Assembly (NCBI RefSeq): GCF_002042975.1
Contig: NW_018150050.1
Span: forward strand, 1,067,984-1,131,983
Reading direction: 5' to 3'
DNA length: 64,000 nt
DNA from: Orbicella faveolata
Taxonomy: Eukaryota > Cnidaria > Anthozoa > Scleractinia > Merulinidae
Each line of letters opens with the position of its first letter. The stretch's first letter is position 1. Below are positions 35,401 through 44,900 of this stretch, in pieces. The translations under genes and the position numbers were made by a program. The notes beneath the pieces are model-generated. The model ran no database searches and had not been told where the DNA came from. It worked only from the letters and a program-made list of their open reading frames with translations.

Positions 35401-35603
35401 ACTGCACATGCGTTTTCGATGTCCAAGTGGATGTTTCGCTAGGGACTTTCACAGGGTTTAGCACTCGTGACGCACTACGGCGGTGGTTGCGCAGGGACGA
35501 ACCATGAAGGAGGGTTCACAGGACGTCACTTCCAAGGCGGCCTTGTAAACGCAAGCATTCTCATTAAAAGATCCTTCTGTTTTTCAGCCTCTCCCAGCAA
35601 TGA
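8286..35603 (+). CDS. Large coiled-coil protein, 23 exons seen, 5' end missing
   Basis: Exons joined by splice signals and phase: 8286-8453, 9314-9466, 9864-9943, 10758-10866, 11246-11313, 12002-12065, 12682-12719, 13126-13197, 14461-14611, 14716-14817, 15634-15714, 16194-16244, 17924-17997, 18159-18252, 18824-18906, 19326-19479, 20433-20519, 21051-21081, 21207-21276, 33281-33358, 34187-34255, 34825-34875, 35588-35603. They sum to 1944 nt, 647 residues plus TGA, with no phase conflict. The product is almost entirely heptad coiled coil rich in Glu, Lys, Leu and Gln (for example ENTQLRSELNSK and EEEIERELERERTKF), with a basic, Ser-rich break around the 18824 exon (KRRSSDGDINK) and a non-helical tail ending SLSQQ. 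No catalytic motif is visible. Centrosomal, ciliary and Golgi coiled-coil proteins look like this, but I do not recognise the orthologue. No Met opens the first exon, so upstream exons must exist. The LINE sits in the intron just before it. Confidence 0.8.
10122..10540 (-). mobile_element. CR1/L2-type LINE 3' end with microsatellite tail and N gap
   Basis: On the minus strand, 10534-10428 encodes IGNVTVVPSSSARNLGVIFD, the conserved C-terminal RT motif of CR1/L2-type LINEs. After the gap, 10290-10172 is 3'-UTR-like sequence with a duplicated ATAATAAAATATTTATAT unit, then an (ATT)n tail (10122-10170). Microsatellite tails are characteristic of this group. It lies in an intron of the coiled-coil gene. 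Confidence 0.65.
10294..10427. other. Assembly gap (134 N)
   Basis: This run of 134 N lies inside the LINE fragment. It was probably caused by the repeat; the true length is unknown. Confidence 0.98.
11350..11640. repeat. Probable decayed dispersed repeat
   Basis: The segment repeats variants of CCTTGAAAGTCCTTGAATTT several times in both orientations, a pattern I recall from dispersed repeats in other animal genomes. Boundaries are unclear and no coding content is seen. Confidence 0.3.
12252..12632. repeat. Possible MITE in intron
   Basis: The intron segment opens with GGCCCTGACCACACTATGC and closes near GGCAGGACCTTAG, with GTGTGGAC shortly before, loosely inverted. Internal pieces (GAAAACGATG, AGCTTTTTGAAAA) recur. 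The ends are not certain. Confidence 0.3.
13528..13619. repeat. (GATA)23 microsatellite
   Basis: Perfect GATA units run for 92 bp. They follow, on the minus strand, an AATAAA-bearing segment, so the array looks like the tail of the element described at 13620-14069. Confidence 0.97.
13620..14069 (-). mobile_element. Probable retroelement 3' end with GATA tail
   Basis: A 94-codon minus-strand open stretch (13785-14069; it includes RDLRLKLKSLVNFNEFSF) is followed by AT-rich sequence, AATAAAGG at about 13622-13629 and the (TATC)n array. That order suggests a non-LTR retrotransposon 3' end. I do not recognise the protein family. Confidence 0.4.
19957..20403. mobile_element. Pogo/Tigger-type MITE, copy 1
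   Basis: The termini are inverted: CAGTCAAACCTCCGGTTGCG at the left and, reading in from the right, CAGTCGAACCTTTCGTACGC. TA dinucleotides flank both sides (19955-19956 and 20404-20405). Many GCGACCACC sub-repeats fill both arms. TA target and CAGT ends fit the Tc1/mariner superfamily, pogo branch. No transposase. A relative sits at 60129-60751. Confidence 0.7.
21622..21726 (+). repeat. 105-bp GCGAGC-rich repeat, copy 1
   Basis: It starts GTTATTGCTGCGGAGCGAGC and ends TCATCACTTTTTACCA. A near-identical copy in the same orientation is at 32241-32344, in the same intron. Confidence 0.75.
21735..21832 (+). mobile_element. SINE-like fragment
   Basis: The stretch contains GGGATAAGCTCCGGCCTGAT and GGGCCACTAGGCT and ends in a short ACCTT tandem tail. 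I recall this block as a common short interspersed repeat in anthozoan sequences; the family name is not certain. Confidence 0.5.
22960..23130. repeat. Degenerate short tandem array (TCTTCGGAAAT type)
   Basis: Variants of an 11- to 14-base unit around TCTTCGGAAAT recur about ten times. Because the array has few stops, frames on both strands stay open for 63-74 codons with peptides built of repeating units; these are shadows of the array, not genes. Confidence 0.65.
23180..23286. repeat. Near-perfect 43-bp inverted repeat (hairpin)
   Basis: Arms 23180-23222 and 23244-23286 differ at only two adjacent positions and enclose a 21-nt spacer. The arm starts GAAGATATGAATTTTATG. No flanking duplication is obvious. 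It may be a small fold-back MITE. Confidence 0.8.
23800..24022 (+). pseudogene. RecQ-like helicase fragment, frameshifted
   Basis: The frame from 23822 gives LRIPSIVVSTKDDVLLLIGE and then GKYKLVFG. After a +1 shift near 23940 the frame gives TAEDILDAKFQNMFT and LIVVEECHT, then a stop at about 24022. This matches the order in the expanded RecQ-like helicase proteins of cnidarians: an IPS-V-V-S segment, a YKLVF-SAED segment, then the DEAH-like box (here EECH). Only this short part of the ATPase domain is present, inside an intron of the coiled-coil gene, so it is a dead fragment, possibly carried by a mobile element. Confidence 0.55.
24646..25041. mobile_element. MITE with about 30-bp inverted ends
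   Basis: The left end CCTTATTGCATGAAATTTTT and the inverted right end CCTTATAGCATAAAATTTTC match at most positions and continue into GCGACAC/CGTGACAC. The inside is AT-rich with repeated GCGACAC and CACTT motifs and no ORF. Confidence 0.6.
25042..26491. other. Intron sequence, nothing recognised
   Basis: AT-rich intronic DNA of the coiled-coil gene. Short ORFs lack coding character. I see no element ends. Confidence 0.5.
26492..27210. mobile_element. PiggyBac-type MITE
   Basis: The ends are CCCTTTGACTGCCAA and, inverted on the right, CCCTTTGACTGCCAA. TTAA follows at 27211-27214; the left target reads TGAA, probably mutated. An inner inverted repeat pairs 26850-26905 with 26990-27050 (GGGCAGTTTGTT versus AACAAACCGCCC). 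No transposase. CCC-T termini at TTAA are characteristic of piggyBac. Confidence 0.65.
27613..30208 (-). pseudogene. hAT transposase (ZNF862/TTF-type), broken
   Basis: In minus-strand order: a TTF-type zinc finger region (30208-29570; SWLFDKSLNACTKMGLAW, CCLCKTHNTQHQ), a transposase core in pieces (SGLLTDEVTDVS at about 29380, LISDGVAVMTG at about 29131, LCHKLALAC at about 29050, MRWLSFDA at 28855), and a clean 299-codon C-terminal frame (28512-27613) with the hAT dimerisation motif (PVSNARPERGCSAIKHIKTR). An in-frame stop near 29567, frameshifts near 29300 and near 29100, and further breaks between 28980 and 28512 show it is dead, though motif preservation suggests modest age. The C-terminus after the dimerisation domain is acidic (DDTDSDYDSECDD). 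Element ends were not identified. It lies antisense in the 12-kb intron of the coiled-coil gene. Cut-and-paste transposition with 8-bp targets is family knowledge. Confidence 0.85.
30209..32240. other. Intron sequence, nothing firm recognised
   Basis: AT-rich. Two similar short phrases (GGGTGCCCATGCTCATTAAG near 30952 and GGGTGCCCGTGCTAGTTGGT near 31335) hint at a decayed duplication. No credible coding frame. Confidence 0.45.
32241..32344 (+). repeat. 104-bp GCGAGC-rich repeat, copy 2
   Basis: It matches 21622-21726 closely in the same orientation, from GTTATTGCTGCGGAGCGAGC to ATCACTTTTTACCA. The sequence on either side differs between the copies, so the unit is mobile or recombined as a discrete block. 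Confidence 0.75.
32498..32522. other. Assembly gap (25 N)
   Basis: A run of 25 N, probably a placeholder length. Confidence 0.98.
32593..33048 (+). pseudogene. Protein-like reading frame of unknown family, one interruption
   Basis: A frame starting MSFLSSLASFAEFLNEEK continues after one stop for 124 more codons (32674-33048), with ordinary protein composition: HADFINAAIYSFSSKHEFK, then LLNEHVHDEHVLETVCQVLE, then FRFMSKHTSDHNVLFCLDPL. It ends at a TGA. I recognise no domain. It sits between an N gap and the next exon of the coiled-coil gene. It may be a fragment of a mobile-element or recently duplicated gene whose upstream part lies in or before the gap. Confidence 0.4.
33633..33851 (+). repeat. 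73-bp minisatellite, exactly three units
   Basis: The units are 33633-33705, 33706-33778 and 33779-33851, each beginning TTTCCC and containing CGCTTGGCGTCA, GGTTCACTGTCTGTG and two GATTGG-type motifs. The third unit is most diverged. It lies just downstream of the 33281-33358 exon in the next intron. Confidence 0.85.
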
Positions 35604-36917
35604 AGGATACCTTAAGATTTGTGAAACACACTATGACAGAACGAAGGCAGAAATATGTCGTATAATTGTAGTGATTGTAATGGGCTTTATGTAAGGTATC
35701 TCAAAAGGTGAAGAAGTCACCTTGAACTGGCAGCATTAAAGAAAGCGTACATTTTACTGGAATAACAACGAGGTCTCTTACGCGGTCAAAGTATGTGTGT
35801 TAGTTCAGTTTGTTTCACGTCAAGCCCAGTCTTTCCAAAGCCCGCGTGTGTCATATTCCTGAGCGGCGTGTGCAAAATCTGAACAAATGTCGTTTTCGGC
35901 AAATCCTCGTAGAAGTTCTGGAAGAGTTCCAATTTTTTCCATTGACAGCGGGTGGCTTAACAGCGCGCACAGTGAACTGTGCGCGTTAATAAATAACAGG
36001 TCGTATTACCCTAAGATAATATTTTCCTGGACTTTCAAATAATAGCCGTTATATTATTTGTCACATAGCGTTTCTTGTAACGTTAATGACCGCAAAGGAG
36101 ACGTTACTGATAGTTCAGTAAGATCTTTCCTCTTACACGTGTTGTTATCGGCACTTGTATTTTTAAATAAGAATACATCTATTTTGGAATATTGAATATA
36201 AAAGTGTGTTTTGATATTTATGTACTGAATTTATTTATTTTCATTACGTACAAAACTTGTAATATAATCCTTGTAAATAATTGTAAAGACGTATATTGTT
36301 ATATACATATTATTAAACATTTATTTCTGTAGTTACAATGTTTCAAGATTTTTTGCTACTCTAGAGTTTAACTTTTTTAGTTCAATACGTCAATATATCA
36401 GCCACATATCCTTTATTACTGGTGCACAGTTGGTACATTGATGACATGTATGCGGCCGCATATGAACACAACGGTCAAACGCGAAAATTCAACACCACCT
36501 CCTGTTTTCGAGTCCTCCAAGTTTGTGAGAATTTGAAGCGAAAATTTACACGACTGTTGTAAGAAAACGTTACAAAACGAGCAGTAGTAAATCAAATTAC
36601 GAGCCCTTAAGTTAAGTCGATGACATTCATTCTATTCTGTATGAATTTGCAGCTTACACAGCTTAGCATTTGAGTTGAAACTGGAGAATATGGGAGATTT
36701 GAGACGCTGAGTGGCATTTTGCCGGCGGAAACTACGCGTACGCAGTGCCCGCTGTTTGACCGTTGTGGATATGCCATATTAGTAATCTCCAATAATGCGA
36801 CAAAGAGAAATCCCACCGAAAGCCTGCGTGGCTTTTCTAATGTTACTGGATGACTACAGGACATCTAAGCCGTTGACTGTTTGACAATCCATTGTTATTT
36901 TAGGACTGTCCGTTTGC
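35604..36917. other. Convergent 3' flanks of the coiled-coil and synaptotagmin genes
   Basis: The plus-strand 3' UTR of the coiled-coil gene probably ends near the AATAAA at 35988. On the minus strand, AATAAA-like sequence at about 36310-36327 could end the synaptotagmin transcript. No other gene is seen. Confidence 0.5.
35964..35993 (+). terminator. Stem-loop plus AATAAA polyadenylation signal
   Basis: CGCGCACAG (35964-35972) and CTGTGCGCG (35977-35985) form a perfect 9-bp stem with a TGAA loop. Two bases later comes AATAAA (35988-35993). It lies 360 bp after the stop of the coiled-coil gene. Use as its poly(A) signal is inferred. Confidence 0.5.
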
Positions 36918-39900
36918 TCACGACAGAATGTGTGTCATTGCCACCTCTCTTCTCGTATATCGTTTCCTCATTGTCTCGTCCCAGTGCTCCTTTCCACTCC
37001 CCTCGCACTGAGATCCAATTGTTATTTCACCGATGACCTCGTCCGAAGTGAGAAGGTCGTGGTTCATGATCCTGATCGTGATCGAGTATTCATCAACGGT
37101 GTCACCGTCCACATCAAACAAGAAACCCTGATTCCACACAGGATTCACCCCTCGAGTTTTCTTGGTTTGCCTGGTTTCCAGTAGTGCTTCATTTGCATTC
37201 AGGTTCACACAGACGTACGGTGCTGTAAAAAAACAAAAATGCCATTATGACGTCAAACAATTAAGTGTGTAGCAGTCTGATCAATCAGTGCAACGGATGA
37301 TCTGACTTCGTGTACTATGATGAGCAAGACTTCGAAAAGTTAAATACCCAAACATAATATTAGTGAAAGAAACCTTAAAATAATGATCCACTTCTGTTAA
37401 CATAACAGCACAAATGCATTACCGTTATGATTATAGTATAAATGCAATGAAACTGTTAAAGGAGTTTTACAATGAGTTGCGCATGCTCAAGGTTGTGACT
37501 TCAAATTGAAAACTTCTGTTGCACTACCAATAGCAAGCACTTTAGATTGATGACCACAAGTTTATCAGTGTTGTACACTATTAGGTGCTACCTTCGGTAA
37601 ATAAAATGCTTACTTACTTACACTTACACATCCCTTAAGAGCTAAAGCGCAATTTTAATTGTTCTCGCTTCAACAAATTGCGTAATATCTTCAACTTGGC
37701 CAGGGTACTTAGTAAGTTTTCAGATGGAGTATTTTGTTTGACTTACCAATATTAAGAAACTTGCTGGTCTTCATTAGATTCGTAGCTTTCAAGATAATAA
37801 CGTTCAGTCTTTGTCTTTTTGCTTCATAGCGGAGTGAAATGTGGATTTCTCCTCTTGAAAAGCTAAGAGAACGTCCTCTTGTCTGAAGTCAAATGAAAAG
37901 ATGAATTACCTAAATATAAATCAGTCTAATACAGAAACTCAACTAGTTTTCACACTAAATATGATCACACCAAATTCTAGTGCGAAGTTATTGAAGCACG
38001 AGAAGTTACATATATTAGCATTTGTCTGACATTCTTGTTCAGGCTAAGAATTGTGTTTTCTTCAAGCTGAGAACCACGGTTTGAAGGAACGTTAAAACAC
38101 TGATCACTAGGTCTCCCAGCCAAATGTGACTAACGATTCTAAAACATTTCACCTCTTCTCTTTGAGAGATGAGAAACAATCGGTTAATTTGCAGTTTACT
38201 TTGTGAATTAGGCATGACCGAATGGAAAATTCAATGTCCTCAGCTATATCCTTACCGCGATCGATCGGGCTAACGAAACTCGATTCCAATTTAGCTGGAA
38301 ATGGAACATATACGTACGGCAATTGTAACACAACATAACGTAACGTAACATAACACAACCACCGATAACATAAAATAAAATAACATAACATAACGTAACG
38401 TAACATAACATAACATAACACACAATAACAGCAATGCACAACATATTTAGTTGCATAGAGGCAGACTTGTATTTTCTCAACAAAATTGCAGGATAAGCTC
38501 GATATTTGTTAACAGTCGTTCTTCAAATTTATCTTAATGTATTTTACAACTTTTTACTTGGGCATTGCTAATTTTTTTTGTTTCTGTCTCAGTTTTCCTC
38601 CTTTTTTATTTTCTCAAGTTCTCCCCAACTACTACAGTCCTTCCCAAAGAAAGATTTGTATTTCGCAGCCTGCATTTGACAGAAATTCGTCCCCGCCCCT
38701 GAAACAAATTAAAGCTCTCCCGCGAAATGCTTCCAGCTGTTCAGACTACACTCAACCTCAGATTTGTTTACCAAGGTTAACTACGTATTAACCAATTCGC
38801 AAGATAGTCACGATAGACTGATTTGAAAATCGACCGTGTTCTGCGGAAAAATGTTACAGCAAAACATTTTTATGGGCTATATTTTAACCATTGGCGCTCT
38901 TTTTATCTCAGCAGGTTGAATTATTTGCAAATTAGAACAACGACATGGCTAAGTGTTTGATACAATTGTTTGCTCAAATCCTTTAAAATATTAATCCTAA
39001 AAGAAGTCACTAATAGCCGAATCGTCTCAGCGTTAGATATCAGTTACCTGCTATTTAAAGTTTCAATATTGTATCGAGGTTGATAACGTTCAGTGGCGCC
39101 AGTCATATACACAAGATATTTGCCCCAGGCTTGTTTATCCTTGCAAAATTTTTCACCGTGAAATGATTTTGAAAGAATAGGCTTTGAGTTTGTCACCCTT
39201 AAACGTTTTTTTTCTTCCATGCAGATTGTTTCAACGTGTCTAAGGAGAGGTCAAGTGAATGTTACCATTGGCATGCGCAATTCTAAATCTCCGCTAAGAA
39301 CTAAGTTCACTGACAGATGCGCAGCTGAAAACATGACTGGAAGGCTGTCAGCATCAACACCGAGACATTAGAGAGTCCAGTAAGCCGCCTGAGCTGATAA
39401 ATACGGTAAATACTGGTTAGGATCAACCCTCAAACACCTAGCAGCTGATATTTTCCTTATATTTGCTTCTTGTTTTTGACATTTCTCTCGATTTTAGATC
39501 TAAGAATTTTGTTGAGGCAATATTACCAATTCTTTTCTTCATTCCCTTAGCTTTGCTGCTCACCGTTTTTTTGATATCTTCTAGAGAAACATGATGTCCC
39601 AGTTATTCGGTTCAGAAGCAAAGGATAATTCAAAACCAGAGGGGTGACTGACCAGTTGTATACAGCGATCTTCGACATCTTAACTTTCGCAAACCAGCTA
39701 TGTCGCTTAAAATACGTTATCAGAATTCTTAAGATTCCCCGTGTGATGAACTGTTTCCTTTACCTTAACCCTTGAGCCTGATGTTGCAAATTCGTATAGT
39801 AATTTGAAACTCGCTGATACATTGACCAATGCGCTTCTAATGTTGCAGTTCAATGATTAAGGAAGTAGAACCAAAGAACTTTTACGGGTACTTAAACCGC

Positions 39901-41598
39901 ATTGTTTTCGTAAATAGTGTTCGTAATATACTTGACTGGTAAAGTTAATTCTATGAATCTATATATTAAAGTGCACCTAACCTCCAATTTTTTTTCCGCT
40001 AAAACAAACCTACTTGTAATTTGAAATACTCCTGTGAGTTTTGAATTCGATTAAATCCTCGATTTTTTGTGCTCCGACGAAATCTCAAAATCATGGAGGC
40101 AAGGTGCACTTAGCTTTACTGCAAATTACCGACGATAGCCGACATTTTATGCTACTCCAAGCTGGGTCACAACCTTGTTTAAGCCTTCCTTCTTAGTTCT
40201 TATTACAGAAATTTAAACCTTCTAGGAAAGTATGGGAAATATCATACCTGGGATTTAGGTAATAAGTTTCTCCATATTATGGTTGGCTCGCTAGGATGAA
40301 ATTTCTCCAAATCAAAACGCAAATCTGTGAAGCCTATCATTTTTCCTCTGCTGAACTTATCAAACGCGTACAGTCCCAGGCGAAGAGTCAACTCCATTAG
40401 CTCGTTTTCTGAATATCCAATAAACTCGAATGTCTCGTTAAAAATTGGCTCGCCTGTATTGCTTTTGATTTCCGTGCGGTAAACGTTGGAATCGTCTGGA
40501 AGAAGTTGAAATCGCACTTGTGTCGGCGGGTGTTTTCCATACCATCGTAGCGGAACGTTCAGCGCGCAGATAATGTTAATAAATAAATGAGAATCGTGAA
40601 AGTTATAATAAAGTGAAAACTGCACCTGACATGGTTTCGCCTCTAAGTTTTGAGCGGAAATCATGTCACACTCGCATGGACTGTAAAATGTTGAGATCTT
40701 CCTACAAGATGGGCAAGGAGACACATTTCCCTTGTTTGTGTCTCCCTCCGACTCTGAACTTATTCTATCCGGTGGCAGAATTGGTTCCAATTCGTGCTTC
40801 GCTTTGGAGCTGCTATTCTTCTTAGTCCTTGCAGCCTTCTGGCCCCTGTTGCGGAACGCGAAAACGCACACAAATATTGCGATACTCGCAGAAACGATCC
40901 CACCGCAAACAGCCAGAATCAAAACAACGAGACCTAGAAGAACAAAGAACTGTCACTAGCGTAACACAGTGACTGTTGTGGCACACTCTACATGATGTTT
41001 CAGTTCACTAATCAATTAGAAGTGAATTAATTAAATAGTATCATACATCTGCCGGATTCATCCGACTGTACTCACTCATTGCAATCAGCTGATTTTTGAA
41101 ACCGCTCAAATTCTCTTGCGTCAATGAATCTTTTCTTCCCGCCCGTATTTCGTCTTCATATTATGAGTAGTTGCAATCTTGTTAGGGTAGAGTATTATAT
41201 CAACGTGTAAATTCGTGTTTCCTTCTCCTCTGTTTATTGGTCCAGACAATTGAGATCAACTTTTTTATTCTCCACGGGTCACGGACTTGACCCTGTTTGA
41301 GCTGAACAATATTCATGAATGCTAAAGACGTGTCATGCAACTTTCCTTTAGATCACGTATCTCTTTCCGTGAGCAACAGAGATCCATGGTGCAGTTTCCG
41401 TCTTTGTAATGTGAGCTGGTTGTTATATATCCTGCATGCAGACCTACGTGTTAAGCGACCTGTTATCACATAGCGCTTGTTACGTATTCCTGAAAGCTGA
41501 TCGAACATTATGCAAAATTCTATTTCTGGAGTATTGAAAATGTCTCTAGCGCCAACGAAATCCGAACTTGAAGCTGCCAGCGACGCAAGCTGAGACAT
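36918..41598 (-). CDS. Synaptotagmin-like protein with degenerate calcium sites
   Basis: Exons on the minus strand: 41598-41484, 40933-40248, 37876-37747, 37222-36918; 1236 nt, 411 residues. The product has a short luminal N-terminus (1-38), one membrane helix (about 40-65; LVVLILAVCGG onward), a basic Ser-rich linker with a cysteine cluster (CPSCRK, CECD), C2A (about 142-262) and C2B (about 276-400). This is the synaptotagmin plan: a vesicle protein that binds membranes and SNAREs. In C2A the loop-1 aspartates are replaced (VPLRWYGKHPPTQV), and loop 3 reads LYAFDKFSRGK, keeping one Asp. In C2B loop 1 has lost its Asp (IAPYV for SDPYV) and loop 3 reads IMNHDLLTSDE. Calcium binding is therefore doubtful, as in Syt4/8/12-14-type paralogues. 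For exon 3 the acceptor giving DVLLAFSRGEI keeps the frame; the stronger upstream AG does not. Exon 1 is supported by phase alone. Confidence 0.85.
38325..38430. repeat. Pentanucleotide (TAACA/TAACG)n array
   Basis: Imperfect TAACA and TAACG units run for about 100 bp in a synaptotagmin intron, with one short interruption. Confidence 0.85.
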
Positions 41599-41980
41599 TT
41601 CTTCGCTTAGTTTTATTTAGTTTTTATTTTGATTGCCGTTTTGACTTTCTCTCCCTTGGTCTGAAGCCGGTTCTGAAGGTAATTAATGAGGAAGACAACA
41701 ATTGGACGCGTTCTCTCTTTCGTGTCCTCTATCAGCCAAAACTCCTCGTAACAGACAAATGACCCACAAATGCACAACTGCTCACTTTTTTAGCTCAGAT
41801 GGTATAGCGCCGATGGTTGAGTGATACCCACGCGGGCAGTCACGCGGGTAAAGCCCGAATCCTCGCGGGATTTCAAGGCACCACGTGGTTTGTCAAAGAA
41901 AATCCGGGACTTTTCATATCTTCAGCGTCAGTGGCCTGTTCGAGGAGAAATCATTTGCGCTCAGGAGTTCTGCTAAACGA
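41599..41980. promoter_or_regulatory. Head-to-head promoter region between synaptotagmin-like gene and DAZAP1
   Basis: Only 382 bp separate the two start codons. No TATA box is clear on either side. A tRNA-like stretch (TAGCTCAGATGGTATAGCGC at 41792, then CCCGAATCCTC) resembles pol III A and B boxes, but no tRNA fold can be drawn. Confidence 0.5.
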
Positions 41981-44900
41981 ATGAACGGCAAAATGGTTCG
42001 AGGAACAAGCCGAGGAGATGACATTGGGTAAGAAACTTACTCTTTGGTTTGGTGTAGTGCAGTCTGCGTTTCATGTAGAACTTTGCTCGGAATACCGACC
42101 ATTTCATACTCACTTCACTTCACTTCATACTCATTTCATATTCAGAGAATTTCGATGAACGAATGCATTTGACTTGTAATCTATTGCTCTGCTTGTCCAC
42201 TTTAGGAAGATCTTTGTTGGGGGATTATCCACAGAGACAACCAAAGGTAAAAGTGAGCTTATAACTATAAACCTAATTGTGTAGAGAGATATTTTCGGTT
42301 AAATCCTGCCTGATTCTTGAACGACTGTAAGGTGAGCTGTAGCACGTGCTTTGGATTCCTGTTGCTTGAAACTCACTTGTATCTTGTCCTTTTGATTACA
42401 GAAGGCTTACAGGAGTATTTTAAAACGTTCGGTGAGGTCACTGACTGCATTGTCATGGTCGACAGTGTTTCTAAGCGCTCAAGGTAATGGTACTGTGAAA
42501 GATCTGTCGCACTTTATATAAGCTGAAGCCTAAATTCTTACTTATGATCTGCAGGAGGTCAGATGCATTAGATGATGTCATGGACAGTTTTTGTGTTTCT
42601 TTATTATATAAAACAAATGGATTCCATGTTGTTGTGCGTCTAACAGTTACAGTAATAGTAAATTTCAGTGTGTCTGTTCAGTAATAGATCACACAAAACG
42701 TCAAAATGTAGTAAGAACATCAGTGACACACTCGTGTGTCACTTTTTTGTTCTTATCACTTTTTGATGTCATTCATCTGTGATCAAATACTGAAGAGACG
42801 GATGGCAAGATGGAATCTATTTGTTAAATTGATTACCTTCAATATTGCTGGTGTAGAATTAGATTCCTTTTGCTTATGGTTGCTTATGTTTCGCAGGGGT
42901 TTTGGATTTGTAACATTTCAAGATCCTTCTTCAGTAGACAATGTGTGTCAAAAGAGTGATCACATACTGGACAGCAAAAAGGTAACACCTGTTTTCTTGT
43001 AAGTTGTTTGATTGAATGGCAAGAATGGTTTTATGTATGATTACAAGGGAAAGCGAGATTGCAAATGTGCAAGTTATTTTGCAACTTTGTTTCAGTCGAC
43101 ATAAATGTACGAATGATAATTTGATTAGAATTCCCATGTTTTGGACTGTACGTTTAGCAAATGACACTGGATCTGCTGGTACTCTTGGAAGTGGCATGTT
43201 AATCTTATTTAGAAAACAGTCCTAAGAAAATATGCATGCTAATTGGTTAAAAATTGTGTTTCTATAACTCAGTAGAGGCACAGAACTAGCACGAGCTGTT
43301 GACGTAATGGTGGCGTGAGCAAAGAGAATTTACATTTTGATAGTCAAAGTTAACAAGTTGTTTTCCTTTTTTTTATGTCACAGTGTTTTCTAAAAGAAAT
43401 ACAAAACATGTTCTCCGTGTTTCTCTCTAGTTTTAGTAGAATTCTACTAGTATACTAATGCAAATGCTGTAATCTGATTGGCTGAGCCATTGGTGTGCAG
43501 TGGCTTGGTGTGGTCAACAAAATTGCAATGTTTCTTCGTTTCTCCAAAGTTTTGAAAGAACATATAAAAACAAATGAATAAACAAAATTCCTGAGAAAAC
43601 TAAAAGGAGGGCATTTACAATAGTTGGTTTGGCCTTCAGCCTCATCAACTATCACCTCATAGGAATCTCTAGCTCATAATCTAGCTAATTGTTAAATAGA
43701 AACACTTGTGAAAGTTTGGGAGAACTCGAAAAAGCTGTGGAAACACGAGCTGTAGGCTCATGTTTCCACAACATTTCTCATTCCCCCAAATTTCCACTCT
43801 TGTTTCTATAACTCGATAGAAACATGGTACATGTTTTTTATTTCTTAAATATAACTCTGTTTGTTAAGATGTCGTAAGTGAAACAGAAGCATGGTCTATT
43901 TAATCCAAATTTTGGACACATTATTGTACATAACTTTATAACTTTATAACTTTATAACTTTATTGATTGTGTTTGATAAGCAACATACTTAAGGTGGCTT
44001 GATATTCCTCTCCTAGATTGATCCTAAGCGTGCTGTGCCGCGTGGACCAGGGCAGCAGGTTATGCTCTCCACACAATCTACTGGTGCACCCAGTGTGAGT
44101 ATTAAAACGCTCCTGGTAGAACAGAACTGTTGGTCTGTCTTCAACTTTAGAGGTTCAGTCAGCCTTTACATGTCTCCAGGTTCTTTAGCATAAAGGACAA
44201 TTAGATACATGTACTACTCCCCCAGGGTGGGATTGTCCATTGCAACGTACCCGCCAGCATGTTTCCAGTTTTTGGTGCAGATCTCCCAAGCTCCTTGGGA
44301 GCCATGAACATTTTAATACAGTACACTCAAATGCATAAAACAGCATAAGTATAAGAGTTTGTATGGGAATGTAACAATCATTTATAATGGTTAAAAATAT
44401 GGAAAAGAAATTCAATAAGGATGGTTTTACTTTAGTAATTCACTGTTTTCCACCAAATGAGAGATTTGAAAGGGCTCGTGTCCTGCTACACAGTAAAAAT
44501 TATTTTCAGCAAGTGGCATTAAGAGACTTCTTACTTACATTTATACACCAAATGCAAATATGGCGGACCACTCGGTCGGCACCCGGGATGAGTCGCATGA
44601 AAGCAAGGCTAGTCAGGTTTTGATGTTTTGTTTTGACAATGTTTCCCCAGAAAAGTCTTGCTTTGTTGTCAATCTAGTCTGTTTTATTTAGCTGTGGCTA
44701 TGAGCTGTTTTGTTTCTGAACACCAGGAGAGGGGAAATAAATTTTTCCCCATTCACCTCCTAAGCTTAGGGAAAATAGTGGATCGATGCAATTTGTTGAG
44801 ACGAAGGAAAGGAGTTCACGATCGCTGCAGGAATTAAAGTTTGTTCGCTACAATTCACATCAGAAGATCTTAGAAAAATCGTTTAAATGACGAGCTTATG

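Noticed and set aside
36930-37184. Plus-strand ORF opposite the last synaptotagmin exon
   Set aside because: It is the antisense of a C2B-coding exon with conserved family motifs.
41790-41880. Possible tRNA gene
   Set aside because: A-box and B-box-like strings occur, but no acceptor stem or anticodon arm can be formed at the right spacing.
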